DNA of 64,000 nucleotides. Origin: Shewanella intestini. GTDB taxonomy: Bacteria > Pseudomonadota > Gammaproteobacteria > Enterobacterales > Shewanellaceae. Position 1 is the first letter of the stretch; each line of letters opens with the position of its first letter. Of this stretch, positions 8,648 to 17,868 are shown one piece after another. The stretch covers positions 62,001 through 126,000 of the forward strand of contig NZ_JAAIKR010000001.1 in assembly GCF_018221465.1 (NCBI RefSeq), given 5' to 3'. Below the pieces are notes generated by a model that did no database searches, was not told where the DNA came from, and worked only from the letters and a program-made list of their open reading frames with translations. The position numbers and the translations under genes are program-made.

Positions 8648-10558
8648 TTACAGTTTAAATTGCCCAATCAACTGAGATAAATTGTCATTAATATCGGCAA
8701 TACTATTGGTTTCATTGCGTTGCTGATTACCTTCAGTATTTAAGGTTTCCACCATATGATGTATCTGATGGATATTTTTATTTATGGCTTGGATTACTTG
8801 GTTTTGTTCAGTCGAGGAAGTAGAAATTTGTGAGTTGAGCTGGTTAATTTGCTCCATGGTAGCACTCATTTCAAGCAAGCTTGCTGAAGTGCTTTCAACG
8901 GTTTCTACTGTTTCATCACACGCTTTTTCAGTGATATGAATTGATGACACTACGCTAGTTGCTTCTGTTTTCAGTTTTGTCAGTGCGACTTCTATTTCAC
9001 TGGTGCTTGCTTGGGTGCGACTAGCAAGTGCTCTGACTTCATCAGCCACTACGGCAAAACCACGACCTTGTTCACCGGCACGTGCAGCTTCAATGGATGC
9101 ATTTAGTGCTAGCAAATTTGTTTGCTCTGCAATGCTGCCAATGACATCAACAATTGACTGAATACTGTTGGTTTCATTATTCATATTTTCAACGGTGTTA
9201 GCGGTTTGATTAATTTGCGCCGCTAAGGCTTGTATACGTTTTTGTGTTGATTCAATTGTCGTTAATGAATGCTCACCAATTTTATGTGCTTTAAGTGTAT
9301 GCTGCGCCGCACAATTAGTATTGTCTTCAACCACTTCAGCAGTATTTGATAACTCTTCAATAGCGGTGACAATTTGGGTTGTTTCGCTGGTGTGTGATGC
9401 TAAAATATTCTGACTATTATCACTATATTGCTGCAGCTTAGTCATACCTGAGGATAATGTCACCGTTGCATGGTTTATTTTCAACATCATTTGTTGGAGT
9501 TGGCTAATAAATAAATTAATCCCATTGGCAATTTTACCAATGTCATCGTCGCAGTTAACGTTAAGGCGGCGAGTAAGGTCGCCATTACCTTGTGATAATT
9601 CAGTCACCAAGTTTCTTAACTCTATAATTGGGTTATACAGCTTATTTAATAGCACCAACATGGTAATAATTGAACCTAGTAACACCAACGAGACAATTAA
9701 GACCAACTTTAATGTTGCGGTAAATAATGGTGCCATGGCGATAGACTCATCCACGGTGACCATAAAGTACCATTCATGTTGGCCAATAAGCGGAATGCGT
9801 TCTGTAGCAATAATGTTGCTACTGCCGTTTAATACAATCTTATCAACGCTACTTTCTTTACCTACATGGGTTTGGAAATTGTCACGAAGTGGTTTGACAT
9901 CATTAATATTTTGCTTGGCTTGTATATAAGGTGAGTTTGACGCTAATACCAACCCTTGTTTATCAATAATAAAGCCGCTTGCACCTTCAATGACATTGAT
10001 TTTGTCTAGTTGCTGGCGTAAATCTTCAAAACGAAGATCGGCCATAATAATACCGCCATCAATTGGGTGCATGATGCCAAGCATGGGGATGCCATTAGAA
10101 CGGGTAAAAAAGACATCACTTAATGAAATGCCGCTATTGCGTTTCCCGGCTTGATACCAAGGACGAGTGCGCGGATCATATTTATCGAGTAAACCCACCC
10201 CATTTGGGAAAGACGCCGAAGGCTTTGATACATATGATGAGCCATCATCAAAACCAATAATGACCTTACTGACGCCGCCTAGTTTGGCTGCATACTTGGC
10301 CATCGCGACAGGGTCATCGCTGGCATCGTGTTGACGATATAAATTAGCCAACTGGCTAACGGTTTCACTGGTTTGATCAAATGAGGCTTTAATATCTAAT
10401 GCTTTTAATTCAATGGCGCTGTGGATATCTTGTATTAGGCTATTCTCAATTTGAGACTTTAGTTGATAGTGGGTAACTAACCCAGTTATTAATAATGACA
10501 GGATCAGTAACACAGTCATGGCCGACAAAAGACTTGCCTTAAAACCTAGCTTTTTCAT
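8648..10558 (-). CDS. Methyl-accepting chemotaxis protein with dCache-type sensor
   Basis: This is a transmembrane chemoreceptor that would signal through CheW/CheA to the flagellar motor. The 636-residue protein has an N-terminal membrane helix (about residues 8-30) and a periplasmic region (about 31-275) of double-Cache type, including [21 protein letters not shown] second helix follows (about 280-302), then a HAMP domain with [10 protein letters not shown] and a long coiled-coil signalling domain. The conserved tip reads [27 protein letters not shown]. The ligand cannot be named, although dCache receptors often bind amino acids or organic acids. It is a single gene, convergent with bfr2. 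Confidence 0.93.
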   Translation of the reverse strand: MKKLGFKASLLSAMTVLLILSLLITGLVTHYQLKSQIENSLIQDIHSAIELKALDIKASFDQTSETVSQLANLYRQHDASDDPVAMAKYAAKLGGVSKVIIGFDDGSSYVSKPSASFPNGVGLLDKYDPRTRPWYQAGKRNSGISLSDVFFTRSNGIPMLGIMHPIDGGIIMADLRFEDLRQQLDKINVIEGASGFIIDKQGLVLASNSPYIQAKQNINDVKPLRDNFQTHVGKESSVDKIVLNGSSNIIATERIPLIGQHEWYFMVTVDESIAMAPLFTATLKLVLIVSLVLLGSIITMLVLLNKLYNPIIELRNLVTELSQGNGDLTRRLNVNCDDDIGKIANGINLFISQLQQMMLKINHATVTLSSGMTKLQQYSDNSQNILASHTSETTQIVTAIEELSNTAEVVEDNTNCAAQHTLKAHKIGEHSLTTIESTQKRIQALAAQINQTANTVENMNNETNSIQSIVDVIGSIAEQTNLLALNASIEAARAGEQGRGFAVVADEVRALASRTQASTSEIEVALTKLKTEATSVVSSIHITEKACDETVETVESTSASLLEMSATMEQINQLNSQISTSSTEQNQVIQAINKNIHQIHHMVETLNTEGNQQRNETNSIADINDNLSQLIGQFKL

Positions 10559-10779
10559 TAGGTTACCCTAAATTGTATTATTATAAGTTTTGTTATTTTA
10601 GAGTGATGAAGTTGAATTAAATGTCGTCCAGCTCAACAATTTCACAATATAGTTATACAAAATGTAACTGATTTTGAATTAGGCTGATATTTCAATATCA
10701 CCAATGTACTCAGTAAAAAAATAGTAAAAATGATTATTAATCAAGTGGCTAGATATATTACCTCCCCCTTGTGTTTGCA

Positions 10780-10799
10780 TACTGTTTATTCATACAGTA
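10780..10799. promoter_or_regulatory. LexA (SOS) box upstream of dinB
   Basis: The sequence reads TACTG-TTTATTCATA-CAGTA and contains CTGT-N8-ACAG exactly, the gammaproteobacterial LexA consensus. It sits 48 bases before the dinB ATG, over the likely promoter. It indicates that pol IV is induced by DNA damage. Confidence 0.85.
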
Positions 10800-10847
10800 T
10801 TATAGTGTCATCTTATCGTTATATCGCTTGTTAGCTCAAATGTAGTT

Positions 10848-11921
10848 ATGCGAAAAATCATTCATATTGACATGGATTGTTACTTTGCAGCTGTAGAAAT
10901 GCGTGACTTTCCTCATTTACGTGGTAAGCCTATGGCGGTGGGGGGACGCAGTGATAGCCGTGGGGTGATTAGCACTTGTAATTATGAAGCACGTAAGTTT
11001 GGGGTGCATTCTGCGATGTCGAGCCATCAGGCATTAATACTATGTCCTGACTTAGTTTTAGTCCCTGGGCGAATGTCAGTATACAAGCAAATTTCGCAGC
11101 AAATCCGCGCCATCTTCGAACAATATACAGCGCTTATTGAACCATTATCACTAGATGAAGCTTATCTTGATGTCACCGACAGTGAGCATTGCCAAGGCAG
11201 TGCAACATTAATGGCACAAGCCATTCGCCAGCAAATATTTGAACAAACGGGTTTAACGGCATCGGCAGGTGTGGCACCAATTAAATTTTTAGCCAAAATA
11301 GCTTCTGATTTAAATAAACCTAACGGTCAATATATTATCCGCCCAGATGAAATTGCAGACTTTGTGAAGCCGTTAGCGCTGAAGAAAATCCCCGGTGTGG
11401 GCAAGGTGACGGCCAAAAAACTACTCGATATTGGTTTAACTCATTGTAAAGATGTACAGCAGTATCCTGCGGAACAGTTAATTAGACAGTTTGGAAAATT
11501 TGGTCAAGTGTTAATAGAGCGCGCACATGGACGAGATGACCGTGAAATAAGCCCACATAGAGTACGTAAATCGGTTGGAGTTGAAACAACATTAGCTAAA
11601 GATATCTATACATTAGCGCAGTGCCAACAAGTGATGCCGCAACTTATTCAAGAGTTATCAGCAAGAATGCAGCGCAGCGCTAAAGACAGACAACTCTATA
11701 AACAAGTGGTTAAAATTAAATTTAATGATTTTAAACAAACCACTATGGAGCATCGCAGTGATGAGTTGTCGGTGAACTTATTTTCGAAATTACTCACTGA
11801 TGCGATTCAACGAGCAAATGGTCGAGGTATTCGCTTATTGGGGGTCAGCGTTGGGTTAGCTGATGAAAAAGAGCCCGCTGATGAACAAGCACATGTTACC
11901 CAATTAAATTTACCCTTATAG
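10848..11921 (+). CDS. dinB: DNA polymerase IV
   Basis: This is a Y-family translesion polymerase that extends mismatched or damaged primer ends without proofreading. The 357-residue protein has the catalytic motifs [12 protein letters not shown] (Asp8) and [10 protein letters not shown] (the Asp-Glu pair), a helix-hairpin-helix region with [12 protein letters not shown], and a little-finger domain. It ends QLNLPL, which matches the sliding-clamp binding pattern. A perfect LexA box lies just upstream. Heptamer repeats begin 22 bases after the stop codon. Confidence 0.96.
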   Translation: MRKIIHIDMDCYFAAVEMRDFPHLRGKPMAVGGRSDSRGVISTCNYEARKFGVHSAMSSHQALILCPDLVLVPGRMSVYKQISQQIRAIFEQYTALIEPLSLDEAYLDVTDSEHCQGSATLMAQAIRQQIFEQTGLTASAGVAPIKFLAKIASDLNKPNGQYIIRPDEIADFVKPLALKKIPGVGKVTAKKLLDIGLTHCKDVQQYPAEQLIRQFGKFGQVLIERAHGRDDREISPHRVRKSVGVETTLAKDIYTLAQCQQVMPQLIQELSARMQRSAKDRQLYKQVVKIKFNDFKQTTMEHRSDELSVNLFSKLLTDAIQRANGRGIRLLGVSVGLADEKEPADEQAHVTQLNLPL

Positions 11922-11943
11922 ATGAATGTTTCTCGCTTAAACT

Positions 11944-12048
11944 TTGAAGATTGAAGATTGAAGATTGAAGATTGAAGATTGAAGATTGAAGATTGAAGAT
12001 TGAAGATTGAAGATTGAAGATTGAAGATTGAAGATTGAAGATTGAAGA
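11944..12048. repeat. Tandem repeat, 15 copies of TTGAAGA
   Basis: Fifteen exact copies of a 7-base unit lie head to tail with no interruption (105 bases), just after dinB. In the reverse direction the repeat gives an open frame of Leu-Gln-Ser-Ser-Ile-Phe-Asn repeats, which I regard as an artefact. Such perfect arrays usually vary in copy number by polymerase slippage. Confidence 0.97.
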
Positions 12049-12084
12049 ATACTGATATGAGTGACAGCTTGGTTATTATTGAGT

Positions 12085-12133
12085 AGCCATAAGCCATAAG
12101 CCATAAGCCATAAGCCATAAGCCATAAGCCATA
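12085..12133. repeat. Tandem repeat, 7 copies of AGCCATA
   Basis: Seven exact copies of a different 7-base unit start 36 bases after the end of the TTGAAGA array. The unit is unrelated in sequence but has the same period. Confidence 0.97.
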
Positions 12134-12190
12134 ATCATTGGTGCTAAGTTGTCGCTTGAATTTAACGCGGACTATAAATTCATTGGCATA

Positions 12191-12217
12191 AAAAAAGGTT
12201 GCCCAAGCAACCTTTTT
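12191..12217. terminator. Bidirectional terminator between dinB and pepD
   Basis: AAAAGGTTGC/GCAACCTTTT with a four-base loop has A runs on one side and T runs on the other, so it can serve both convergent genes. Confidence 0.85.
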
Positions 12218-12271
12218 ATCTGCAATCTATTGACTCGATTGCTGTTTATCTATTTAAAATTCTTACCGCTG

Positions 12272-13735
12272 TTACGCCGCTTTAGGAGGAATATTAGCGA
12301 GTACAGCCAGTAATAATTCCCAGTATTGACCTACCGTAGTGACATTCACTTTTTCATCTGGACTATGCGGGAAACGAATGGTTGGACCAATTGAAACCAT
12401 GTCCATTAATGGGTAAGGCTCTTTAAATAGGCCACATTCAAGACCTGCATGGATAACCATGATTGTTGGGTCTTTTTTATAGATATCATTGTATGTCGCA
12501 CGCACAATTTCCATTACTGGCGAGCTATTATCTGGCTTCCAACCTGGGTATGCACCGCTAAACTCAACACCTGCATTGCTTAAATTGGCTAAAGAAGTCA
12601 AACGGCCTTCAATTTCTTTACGCCCAGAGTCAATCAATGAGCGAATTAAACAAAGGACGTTAACTTCTTCTTCGTGTGTGCTAATTACGCCCACATTTAA
12701 CGATGTTTCGGTAACGCCTTCTACTTCATCACTCATGCGAGTGACACCATTTGGGCAAGCATGAAGCAAATCGATAAGGGTGTTTTGTGCTGTTTCGCTC
12801 ATCACTTTAGCAGGTGTTGCCAGCGTTTCTAAAGTTAGTAGCATGTCAGGATCGGCAATAGATAATTCACTGCGCACGATTGCTTGGAATGCATCTAATG
12901 CGTTATTAAGGCTAGCCACGTTTTCAGTTGGTAACATGATAACAATGTTGGCTTCGCGCGGAATGGCATTACGTAATGAACCACCAGAGAACTCAACTAA
13001 TTCAATTGCTAAATCATCCGCATATTCAAATAAGAACCTAGCGAGTAGCTTGTTGGCATTACCGCGTCCAAGGTGAATGTTTACCCCAGAGTGGCCACCT
13101 TTTAAACCTGACAAGGTTAAGCGGAAACTGGCGTTGCTTTGCTCTGGTGCTTGCCAAGACATCGGTACTGAAATTTGGCCGTCAACGCCGCCAGCGCAAC
13201 CCATGTAAATCTCACCCTCTTGCTCTGAGTCGGTATTAATTAAAATATCGCCCTCAAGCATGCCTGCTTCTAAGCCAAAAGCGCCCGTCATGCCCGCTTC
13301 TTCATCAATAGTTAATAGCACTTCTAATGGACCATGTTTAATATCAGTGCTGGCTAAAACAGCCAGTGCAGACGCCATGCCAATGCCATTGTCTGCGCCT
13401 AATGTGGTGCCTTTCGCTTTTACCCATTCCCCATCAACATAAGCTTCAATTGGGTCGGTTTCAAAGTCATGCTCTTTATCGGCATTTTTTTGCGGCACCA
13501 TATCAATATGCGCTTGTAACACAACGCCTTGGCAATTTTCCATACCTGCAGTGGCCGGTTTTTTAATAATGAGGTTACCCACTTTGTCTTCAACAACGTT
13601 TAAGCCTTGTGCGGCCGCCCAGTCTTGAATATGTTGCGACAGTGCTTGTTCAAATTTTGATGGATGTGGTATGGCGCAAATTTGTTCGAACCATTGCCAA
13701 AGAGGCTGAGGATATAATTGATTTAATGCAGTCAC
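12272..13735 (-). CDS. pepD: Aminoacyl-histidine dipeptidase (peptidase D)
   Basis: This cytosolic M20-family metallopeptidase splits dipeptides such as carnosine and other Xaa-His substrates. The 487-residue protein shows the two-zinc site motifs in order: QAHIDMVPQK, GADNGIGMA, IDEEAGMTGA and NTDSEQEGE. The distal His lies near the C-terminus in RFPHSPDEKVN. Length matches the family. The gene stands alone, convergent with dinB and divergent from the M17 peptidase gene. Confidence 0.95.
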   Translation of the reverse strand: MTALNQLYPQPLWQWFEQICAIPHPSKFEQALSQHIQDWAAAQGLNVVEDKVGNLIIKKPATAGMENCQGVVLQAHIDMVPQKNADKEHDFETDPIEAYVDGEWVKAKGTTLGADNGIGMASALAVLASTDIKHGPLEVLLTIDEEAGMTGAFGLEAGMLEGDILINTDSEQEGEIYMGCAGGVDGQISVPMSWQAPEQSNASFRLTLSGLKGGHSGVNIHLGRGNANKLLARFLFEYADDLAIELVEFSGGSLRNAIPREANIVIMLPTENVASLNNALDAFQAIVRSELSIADPDMLLTLETLATPAKVMSETAQNTLIDLLHACPNGVTRMSDEVEGVTETSLNVGVISTHEEEVNVLCLIRSLIDSGRKEIEGRLTSLANLSNAGVEFSGAYPGWKPDNSSPVMEIVRATYNDIYKKDPTIMVIHAGLECGLFKEPYPLMDMVSIGPTIRFPHSPDEKVNVTTVGQYWELLLAVLANIPPKAA

Positions 13736-13914
13736 GATAAGGCCCTCAAAGGTTTAATCAGTGGATGTGTGTGAGCGCACTTTAGCATATTTATCCTAAA
13801 AGCTGGTTTTTCTATTAGGTAAATGTCATTAATTGGCATTGGTTTAGTTCGCATTTTTTGTAAATATAACTTCACCCTTTATGGTGGATAATTAACGTAG
13901 TAAAAGGAATGAAT

Positions 13915-15462
13915 ATGTTTCATAGCCCAATAAAAGATGTCAGCCAAGTTGATGCTATTTTTGAAGGTTCAGGATGGGATGCTGTGGTTGTGGTCACTCC
14001 CCGTTTAGCGGATATCCCATATGATGAAATTAATATGCTTGCATCACACGCTGCAGGCATTGATCAGCGTGTGGGGCAATCAACAACCTTGCTGTTTGCC
14101 CCTGGTCTTGCTGGCGGCAGGCTGATTATTTCTCCTGTGCAGCAACTTAACGATGATTATGTCGATGTTCGTCAATATGCTAAAGCCGCGCGCACTGCGA
14201 TAGAAACTGCCCAACAAGCAGGGGCAAAACAACCCCTGCTGATTGTATGCGCTGCTGAAACAGGTCGCTTTGAATTTGCCAAACAAGTCGCAGCCATTGC
14301 TTGTGGTCAATCTATTTGGCAACCACTAGAAACACGAGAAGCTAATGGCTTAACGCCGGCTTTTACCTGTATTGGGTTGTTATCTGATACAACCCTAAGC
14401 GCTAAGGTGAATGCGTTAACTGTTGGGCAATCGTTTGCACGCGATTTATGTGGCACAGAACCAGAGCGAATGAGCGCCATTGCGTTTGCCAATTATTGTG
14501 AGACGGCATTTAAAGACACGGTAGTTAATTGCCAAGTGGTGGTGGATAAAGCCACATTACTTAATGATTATCCTTTGTTGAGCGCCGTCGGGCGAAGTTC
14601 ATTTGATGTTGCGCGACACCATCCTCGGGTCATTAAGCTTGAGTATGTGGGGGAGGGAGACATTGAACAAAGTTACTTCTTTGCCGGTAAAGGCGTGGTT
14701 TATGACACTGGCGGCGCAGATATAAAAGTAGCTGGTGGCATGGCTGGTATGAGCCGCGATAAAGGCGGCGCTGCGGCTGTTGCGGGATTAATGAAGGCAT
14801 TATCAATCACCCAACCTAAAGGAGTTAGAGTGGTCGCTGAGCTTGGGTTAGTAAGAAACAGTATTGGTAGCGATGCATTTGTTACTGATGAAATTATTAC
14901 TAGCCATGCTGGCGTTAGAGTACGTATTGGTAATACTGATGCCGAAGGCCGCTTGGTATTGGCCGATTTGTTATCTCACCTAAAAGGCCAGGCCACTTCC
15001 ATTAATGGCAAGCAATCAAAGCCGCCGCAATTATATAGTGTTGCAACCCTAACAGGGCATGTAGTGCGTTGTTATGGGGGATATAGTGCCTTGGTTGAAA
15101 ACTCAGTAGCCAAGCAGCAGCAATTGGCTAATCACCTTGAACAAATTGGCACTTTATGGGGGGAACCGCTAGAAGTGTCGAGTTTACGACCTGATGACTT
15201 TGACAAGATTGCCGATAGAAACGGCGCTGCTGATGTGATTTCATCTAATAACGGTCCGTCTTCAGTGACCACTCGTGGGCATCAATATCCGGCAGCATTT
15301 TTAATTAAAGCTGCAGGGTTAGATTGCCATGGTTTGCAATCGTCAACGCCCTTAGCATTTACCCATGTTGATATCGCTGGCAGCGCAACAGAAGGCGACC
15401 CGCTTTACGGTAAACCGACAGCTAACCCGTTAGTGACATTGTTTCAATACATTTGTCGTTAA
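13915..15462 (+). CDS. M17 leucyl aminopeptidase-family protein
   Basis: This is a two-zinc cytosolic aminopeptidase that removes N-terminal residues from peptides. The 515-residue protein keeps the catalytic set. Its GKGVVYDTGG segment holds a metal-binding Lys and Asp, DIK a catalytic Lys, MSRDKGG an Asp, and NTDAEGRL the Asp, Glu and Arg. It is more divergent than housekeeping PepA (SRDKGG instead of the usual MKFDMxGA), so it is probably a paralogue. I chose ATG 13915 because AAAAGGA is correctly spaced for it, while the ATG at 13909 is too close. It is transcribed divergently from pepD. Confidence 0.88.
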   Translation: MFHSPIKDVSQVDAIFEGSGWDAVVVVTPRLADIPYDEINMLASHAAGIDQRVGQSTTLLFAPGLAGGRLIISPVQQLNDDYVDVRQYAKAARTAIETAQQAGAKQPLLIVCAAETGRFEFAKQVAAIACGQSIWQPLETREANGLTPAFTCIGLLSDTTLSAKVNALTVGQSFARDLCGTEPERMSAIAFANYCETAFKDTVVNCQVVVDKATLLNDYPLLSAVGRSSFDVARHHPRVIKLEYVGEGDIEQSYFFAGKGVVYDTGGADIKVAGGMAGMSRDKGGAAAVAGLMKALSITQPKGVRVVAELGLVRNSIGSDAFVTDEIITSHAGVRVRIGNTDAEGRLVLADLLSHLKGQATSINGKQSKPPQLYSVATLTGHVVRCYGGYSALVENSVAKQQQLANHLEQIGTLWGEPLEVSSLRPDDFDKIADRNGAADVISSNNGPSSVTTRGHQYPAAFLIKAAGLDCHGLQSSTPLAFTHVDIAGSATEGDPLYGKPTANPLVTLFQYICR

Positions 15463-15472
15463 TGTCGAGGTG

Positions 15473-15508
15473 GGGCATTGTGTGAGTGTTTCATTCAATG
15501 CCCATTTT
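15473..15508 (+). terminator. Terminator after M17 peptidase gene
   Basis: GGGCATTG pairs with CAATGCCC around a 15-base loop and is followed by ATTTTT. Confidence 0.75.
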
Positions 15509-15719
15509 TGGGTTTTTCATTGTTGGGTTTTATCTATTTTTATAACTATTTACCTCAGGCTTAAAATAGGTTCTAAACATCAGTTCCCTAAGCTTAATTT
15601 AAGCGAATAAATTGTCATGTCATCACTAATACGCTGTCATTGTGTAAAACGACTATAAACAACAAAATGTGTTTTTATATTACACTTTCACCTCGATTGA
15701 AGGTTTTGTATAAAAATGT

Positions 15720-15747
15720 TTGTAATTTTATTACTATTTCGTATAAT
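15720..15747 (+). promoter_or_regulatory. Predicted promoter of candidate RNA
   Basis: TTGTAA (15720-15725) is followed after 16 bases by a perfect TATAAT (15742-15747). The predicted start is around 15754-15757. Confidence 0.5.
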
Positions 15748-15753
15748 AAATTC

Positions 15754-16171
15754 ATCTGAGGTTGAGTTGCCAGCATGAAAGTTTACTTGGGTCGATCATT
15801 AGCCCCAAGAATTTGAGCGCTAAGTTGGCTCAAAAATGAAAGGTGTGCTCTAGACAACTGCATCAATATTGATTCAGTTAGTGTCACTTTTTAAGACGAT
15901 TTATCATGACGTATTAACATAACCAGAATACGTTTTGGCAGAAATTGTAGCTCAGTGTAAGCATGTTGTATCTGGGTTTTTACCCTTTGAAGTAAATAGG
16001 TTTACTTAACTGTTTATTCATCATCTATGTACCTTTTGACGTCGAAAGACGTGTAGACTTTGATAAAACAGCAACTATTGTTGTTACATCACATTGTAAT
16101 GCAAACTTATGTTCCCCCAAACATAGCGTTACAAAGCAGTCAACCTACTTATTTTAAGTAGGTTTTTTTTT
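15754..16171 (+). ncRNA. Candidate structured non-coding RNA, about 415 nt
   Basis: Between a perfect -10 box and a strong terminator lie many short perfect hairpins. They are CTTGGG/CCCAAG (15786-15809), TTGAGC/GCTCAA (15813-15833), ATCAATATTGAT (15862-15873), ACGTATT/AATACGT (15909-15933), GGGT/ACCC (15974-15985), AAGTAAA-TAGG-TTTACTT (15990-16007), ACGTC-GAAA-GACGT (16039-16052), CAAC/GTTG (16072-16083) and TATGTT/AACATA (16108-16125). The segment lacks GGA motifs, so it is not CsrB-like, and does not resemble tmRNA, 6S, SRP or RNase P RNA. It could also be a long leader of the purine permease gene ending in an attenuator. I do not recognise a family. Confidence 0.45.
16143..16171 (+). terminator. 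Strong Rho-independent terminator in azgA upstream region
   Basis: ACCTACTTA/TAAGTAGGT with loop TTT is followed by a run of about ten T. No protein gene ends near it, so it must end an RNA starting upstream or act as an attenuator. Confidence 0.85.
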
Positions 16172-16399
16172 GCTTTTTTTAGCCATATCACAAACTCTCT
16201 ACAATGGGATTGTTTTTGTCATTATTGTTAACTTATTGATGCTTAAATGGATAGCTATCCCTTGTTTATATCTCTATAATTTGCCGCGAAATATGCTTGG
16301 GTAAACGTGTTGTTTAACGCGACTGTTCCAAAATAAGGACAATTGTATATTCAAGTCTATTGATAAAAACCACTAACCCACCTCAAGGAACAAGGTTCC

Positions 16400-17689
16400 A
16401 TGTTAGAAAAACTATTTAAACTAAAACAAAATCAAACAACATTGAAGCAAGAAGTCATCGCCGGTATAACCACATTCTTAACCATGGCTTACATTATTTT
16501 TGTTAATCCGATGATGCTTGCCGATGCCGGAATGGATCATGGTGCGGTGTTTGTTGCTACCTGCTTAGCCGCCGCGGTGGGTTGTTTCATTATGGGGCTC
16601 ATTGCCAACTATCCGATTGCCTTGGCACCAGGAATGGGCTTGAATGCTTTTTTCACTTACACCGTCGTCGGTGAAATGGGGTATAGCTGGGAAACGGCAT
16701 TAGGCGCTGTCTTTATGTCTGGTGTGTGTTTTTTAATTCTTTCATTAGTCAATATTCGCGAGTGGGTAGTGAACTCGATTCCCATGTCGTTGCGCTTTGG
16801 TATTGGGGCCGGTATTGGTTTGTTCCTCGCGCTAATTGGCCTTAAAAGTGCAGGCATTGTGGTGGCAAGTCCTGCAACGTTAGTGACAATGGGCGATATT
16901 ACCGCGTTTCCTGCATTAATGGGTGCGTTGGGCTTTTTCTTAATTATCGCCATGGTTTATCGTGGAATGAAATCAGCAGTGATTGCCAGCATCTTGATTG
17001 TCACCGTGCTGGGGTTGATTTTTGGTGATGTGCAATACACCGGTATTGTGTCAGCGCCGCCTTCAATAGCACCTACATTTATGAAAATGGACCTATCTGG
17101 GGTCCTGGAAATCAGTATGATTTCTGTGGTGTTTGCATTCTTATTTGTTGATTTATTTGATACCTCAGGCACCTTGATAGCGGTTGCTCAGCGAGGAGGA
17201 TTTTTAGATGAGAAAGGCCGTTTACCAAGAGCAAAACGAGCATTAACCGCAGACAGTATGGCAACCATTGCCGGTGCTGCATTAGGTACCTCGACCACGA
17301 CCAGTTATGTAGAAAGCGCCGCTGGTGTGAGTGTCGGTGGTCGAACCGGGTTAACCGCCGTTGTTGTGGGTGTACTATTTATTGTGTGTTTATTCTTTTC
17401 ACCACTTGCCCATATGGTGCCCGCATATGCAACGGCGGGGACACTGTTTTATGTGGCTATTTTAATGATGTCAGGGCTGGTTAATATTGACTGGGAAGAC
17501 ATTACTGAAGCTGCGCCAGTGGCGGTAACGTGTTTGTTAATGCCATTAACGTTCTCTATTGCTAATGCTATTGGCTTTGGGTTTATCTCATATGCCGTCA
17601 TTAAACTGCTAACTGGACGTTTTAAAGACTTAAACACTGGCGTGATTGTTATTGCTGCTTTGTTTGTGATTAAGTTTACCTACAGTTAA
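16400..17689 (+). CDS. Hypoxanthine/guanine/adenine permease, AzgA-type NCS2 family
   Basis: This inner-membrane purine-base:cation symporter has 429 residues and about 12-14 membrane segments. It contains the AzgA signature region ANYPIALAPGMGLNAFFTY (residues about 75-93) and a second conserved stretch DLFDTSGTL (about 251-259) followed by STTTSYVESAAGVSVGGRTG. Substrate choice among adenine, guanine and hypoxanthine cannot be read from sequence alone. Its ATG follows CAAGGAACAAGG. It is a single gene with a long upstream region containing a candidate RNA, and a perfect 17-bp hairpin lies downstream. Confidence 0.9.
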   Translation: MLEKLFKLKQNQTTLKQEVIAGITTFLTMAYIIFVNPMMLADAGMDHGAVFVATCLAAAVGCFIMGLIANYPIALAPGMGLNAFFTYTVVGEMGYSWETALGAVFMSGVCFLILSLVNIREWVVNSIPMSLRFGIGAGIGLFLALIGLKSAGIVVASPATLVTMGDITAFPALMGALGFFLIIAMVYRGMKSAVIASILIVTVLGLIFGDVQYTGIVSAPPSIAPTFMKMDLSGVLEISMISVVFAFLFVDLFDTSGTLIAVAQRGGFLDEKGRLPRAKRALTADSMATIAGAALGTSTTTSYVESAAGVSVGGRTGLTAVVVGVLFIVCLFFSPLAHMVPAYATAGTLFYVAILMMSGLVNIDWEDITEAAPVAVTCLLMPLTFSIANAIGFGFISYAVIKLLTGRFKDLNTGVIVIAALFVIKFTYS

Positions 17690-17722
17690 TGACTTATTTA
17701 TTGGCGTAACTAATACACGCTT

Positions 17723-17757
17723 AAATGAAGGGTTATGCAATGCATAACCCTTCATTT
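17723..17757. terminator. Perfect 17-bp inverted repeat after purine permease
   Basis: AAATGAAGGGTTATGCA and its exact complement are separated by one base. The T run behind it is broken (TTTATT), so termination is likely but not certain. Confidence 0.65.
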
Positions 17758-17868
17758 ATTCGATACGGTAAAATAACGACTAAATATATTCAAGATGACG
17801 TTTAATCGCTATCAATTAACGAATGAATTGGGTATAAAAATATTCCAATTAGTTTTTGAGTAGGTGTG

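Larger units (their letters stand above)
11922..12271. other. Gene-free dinB-pepD interval
   Basis: This 350-base convergent interval holds the two heptamer arrays and a bidirectional terminator at 12191-12217. I see no credible gene. The open frames here are produced by the repeats. Confidence 0.8.
15463..16399. other. 937-base gene-free interval with candidate RNA
   Basis: There is no protein gene of plausible length here. It holds the M17 terminator, a predicted promoter (15720-15747), a hairpin-rich segment, a strong terminator (16143-16171) and about 230 bases of leader before the purine permease gene. In that leader, TAAAC-GTGTT-GTTTA (16302-16316) is a small inverted repeat that could be a weak purine-repressor-like site. 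I could not fit the segment to a purine, lysine, TPP, cobalamin or c-di-GMP riboswitch. Confidence 0.8.

Noticed and set aside
11807-12125. Minus-strand open frames encoding repeated LQSSIFN and MAYGLWL peptides
   Set aside because: They arise because a 7-base perfect repeat reads as a 7-residue repeat in every frame. There is no ribosome site, and the overlap with dinB and the terminator context argue against a gene.
11944-12133. Possible CRISPR array
   Set aside because: Units of 7 bases with no spacers and no cas genes in the window. These are simple tandem repeats.
15940-16010. tRNA-like piece (GTAGCTCAG) inside the candidate RNA
   Set aside because: It resembles a tRNA D arm only. No acceptor stem, no anticodon arm and no GGTTCGA T loop can be fitted.
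16173-16399. Purine riboswitch before the purine permease gene
   Set aside because: I could not find the conserved three-way junction core or the two loop sequences, and classical purine riboswitches are rare in this group.
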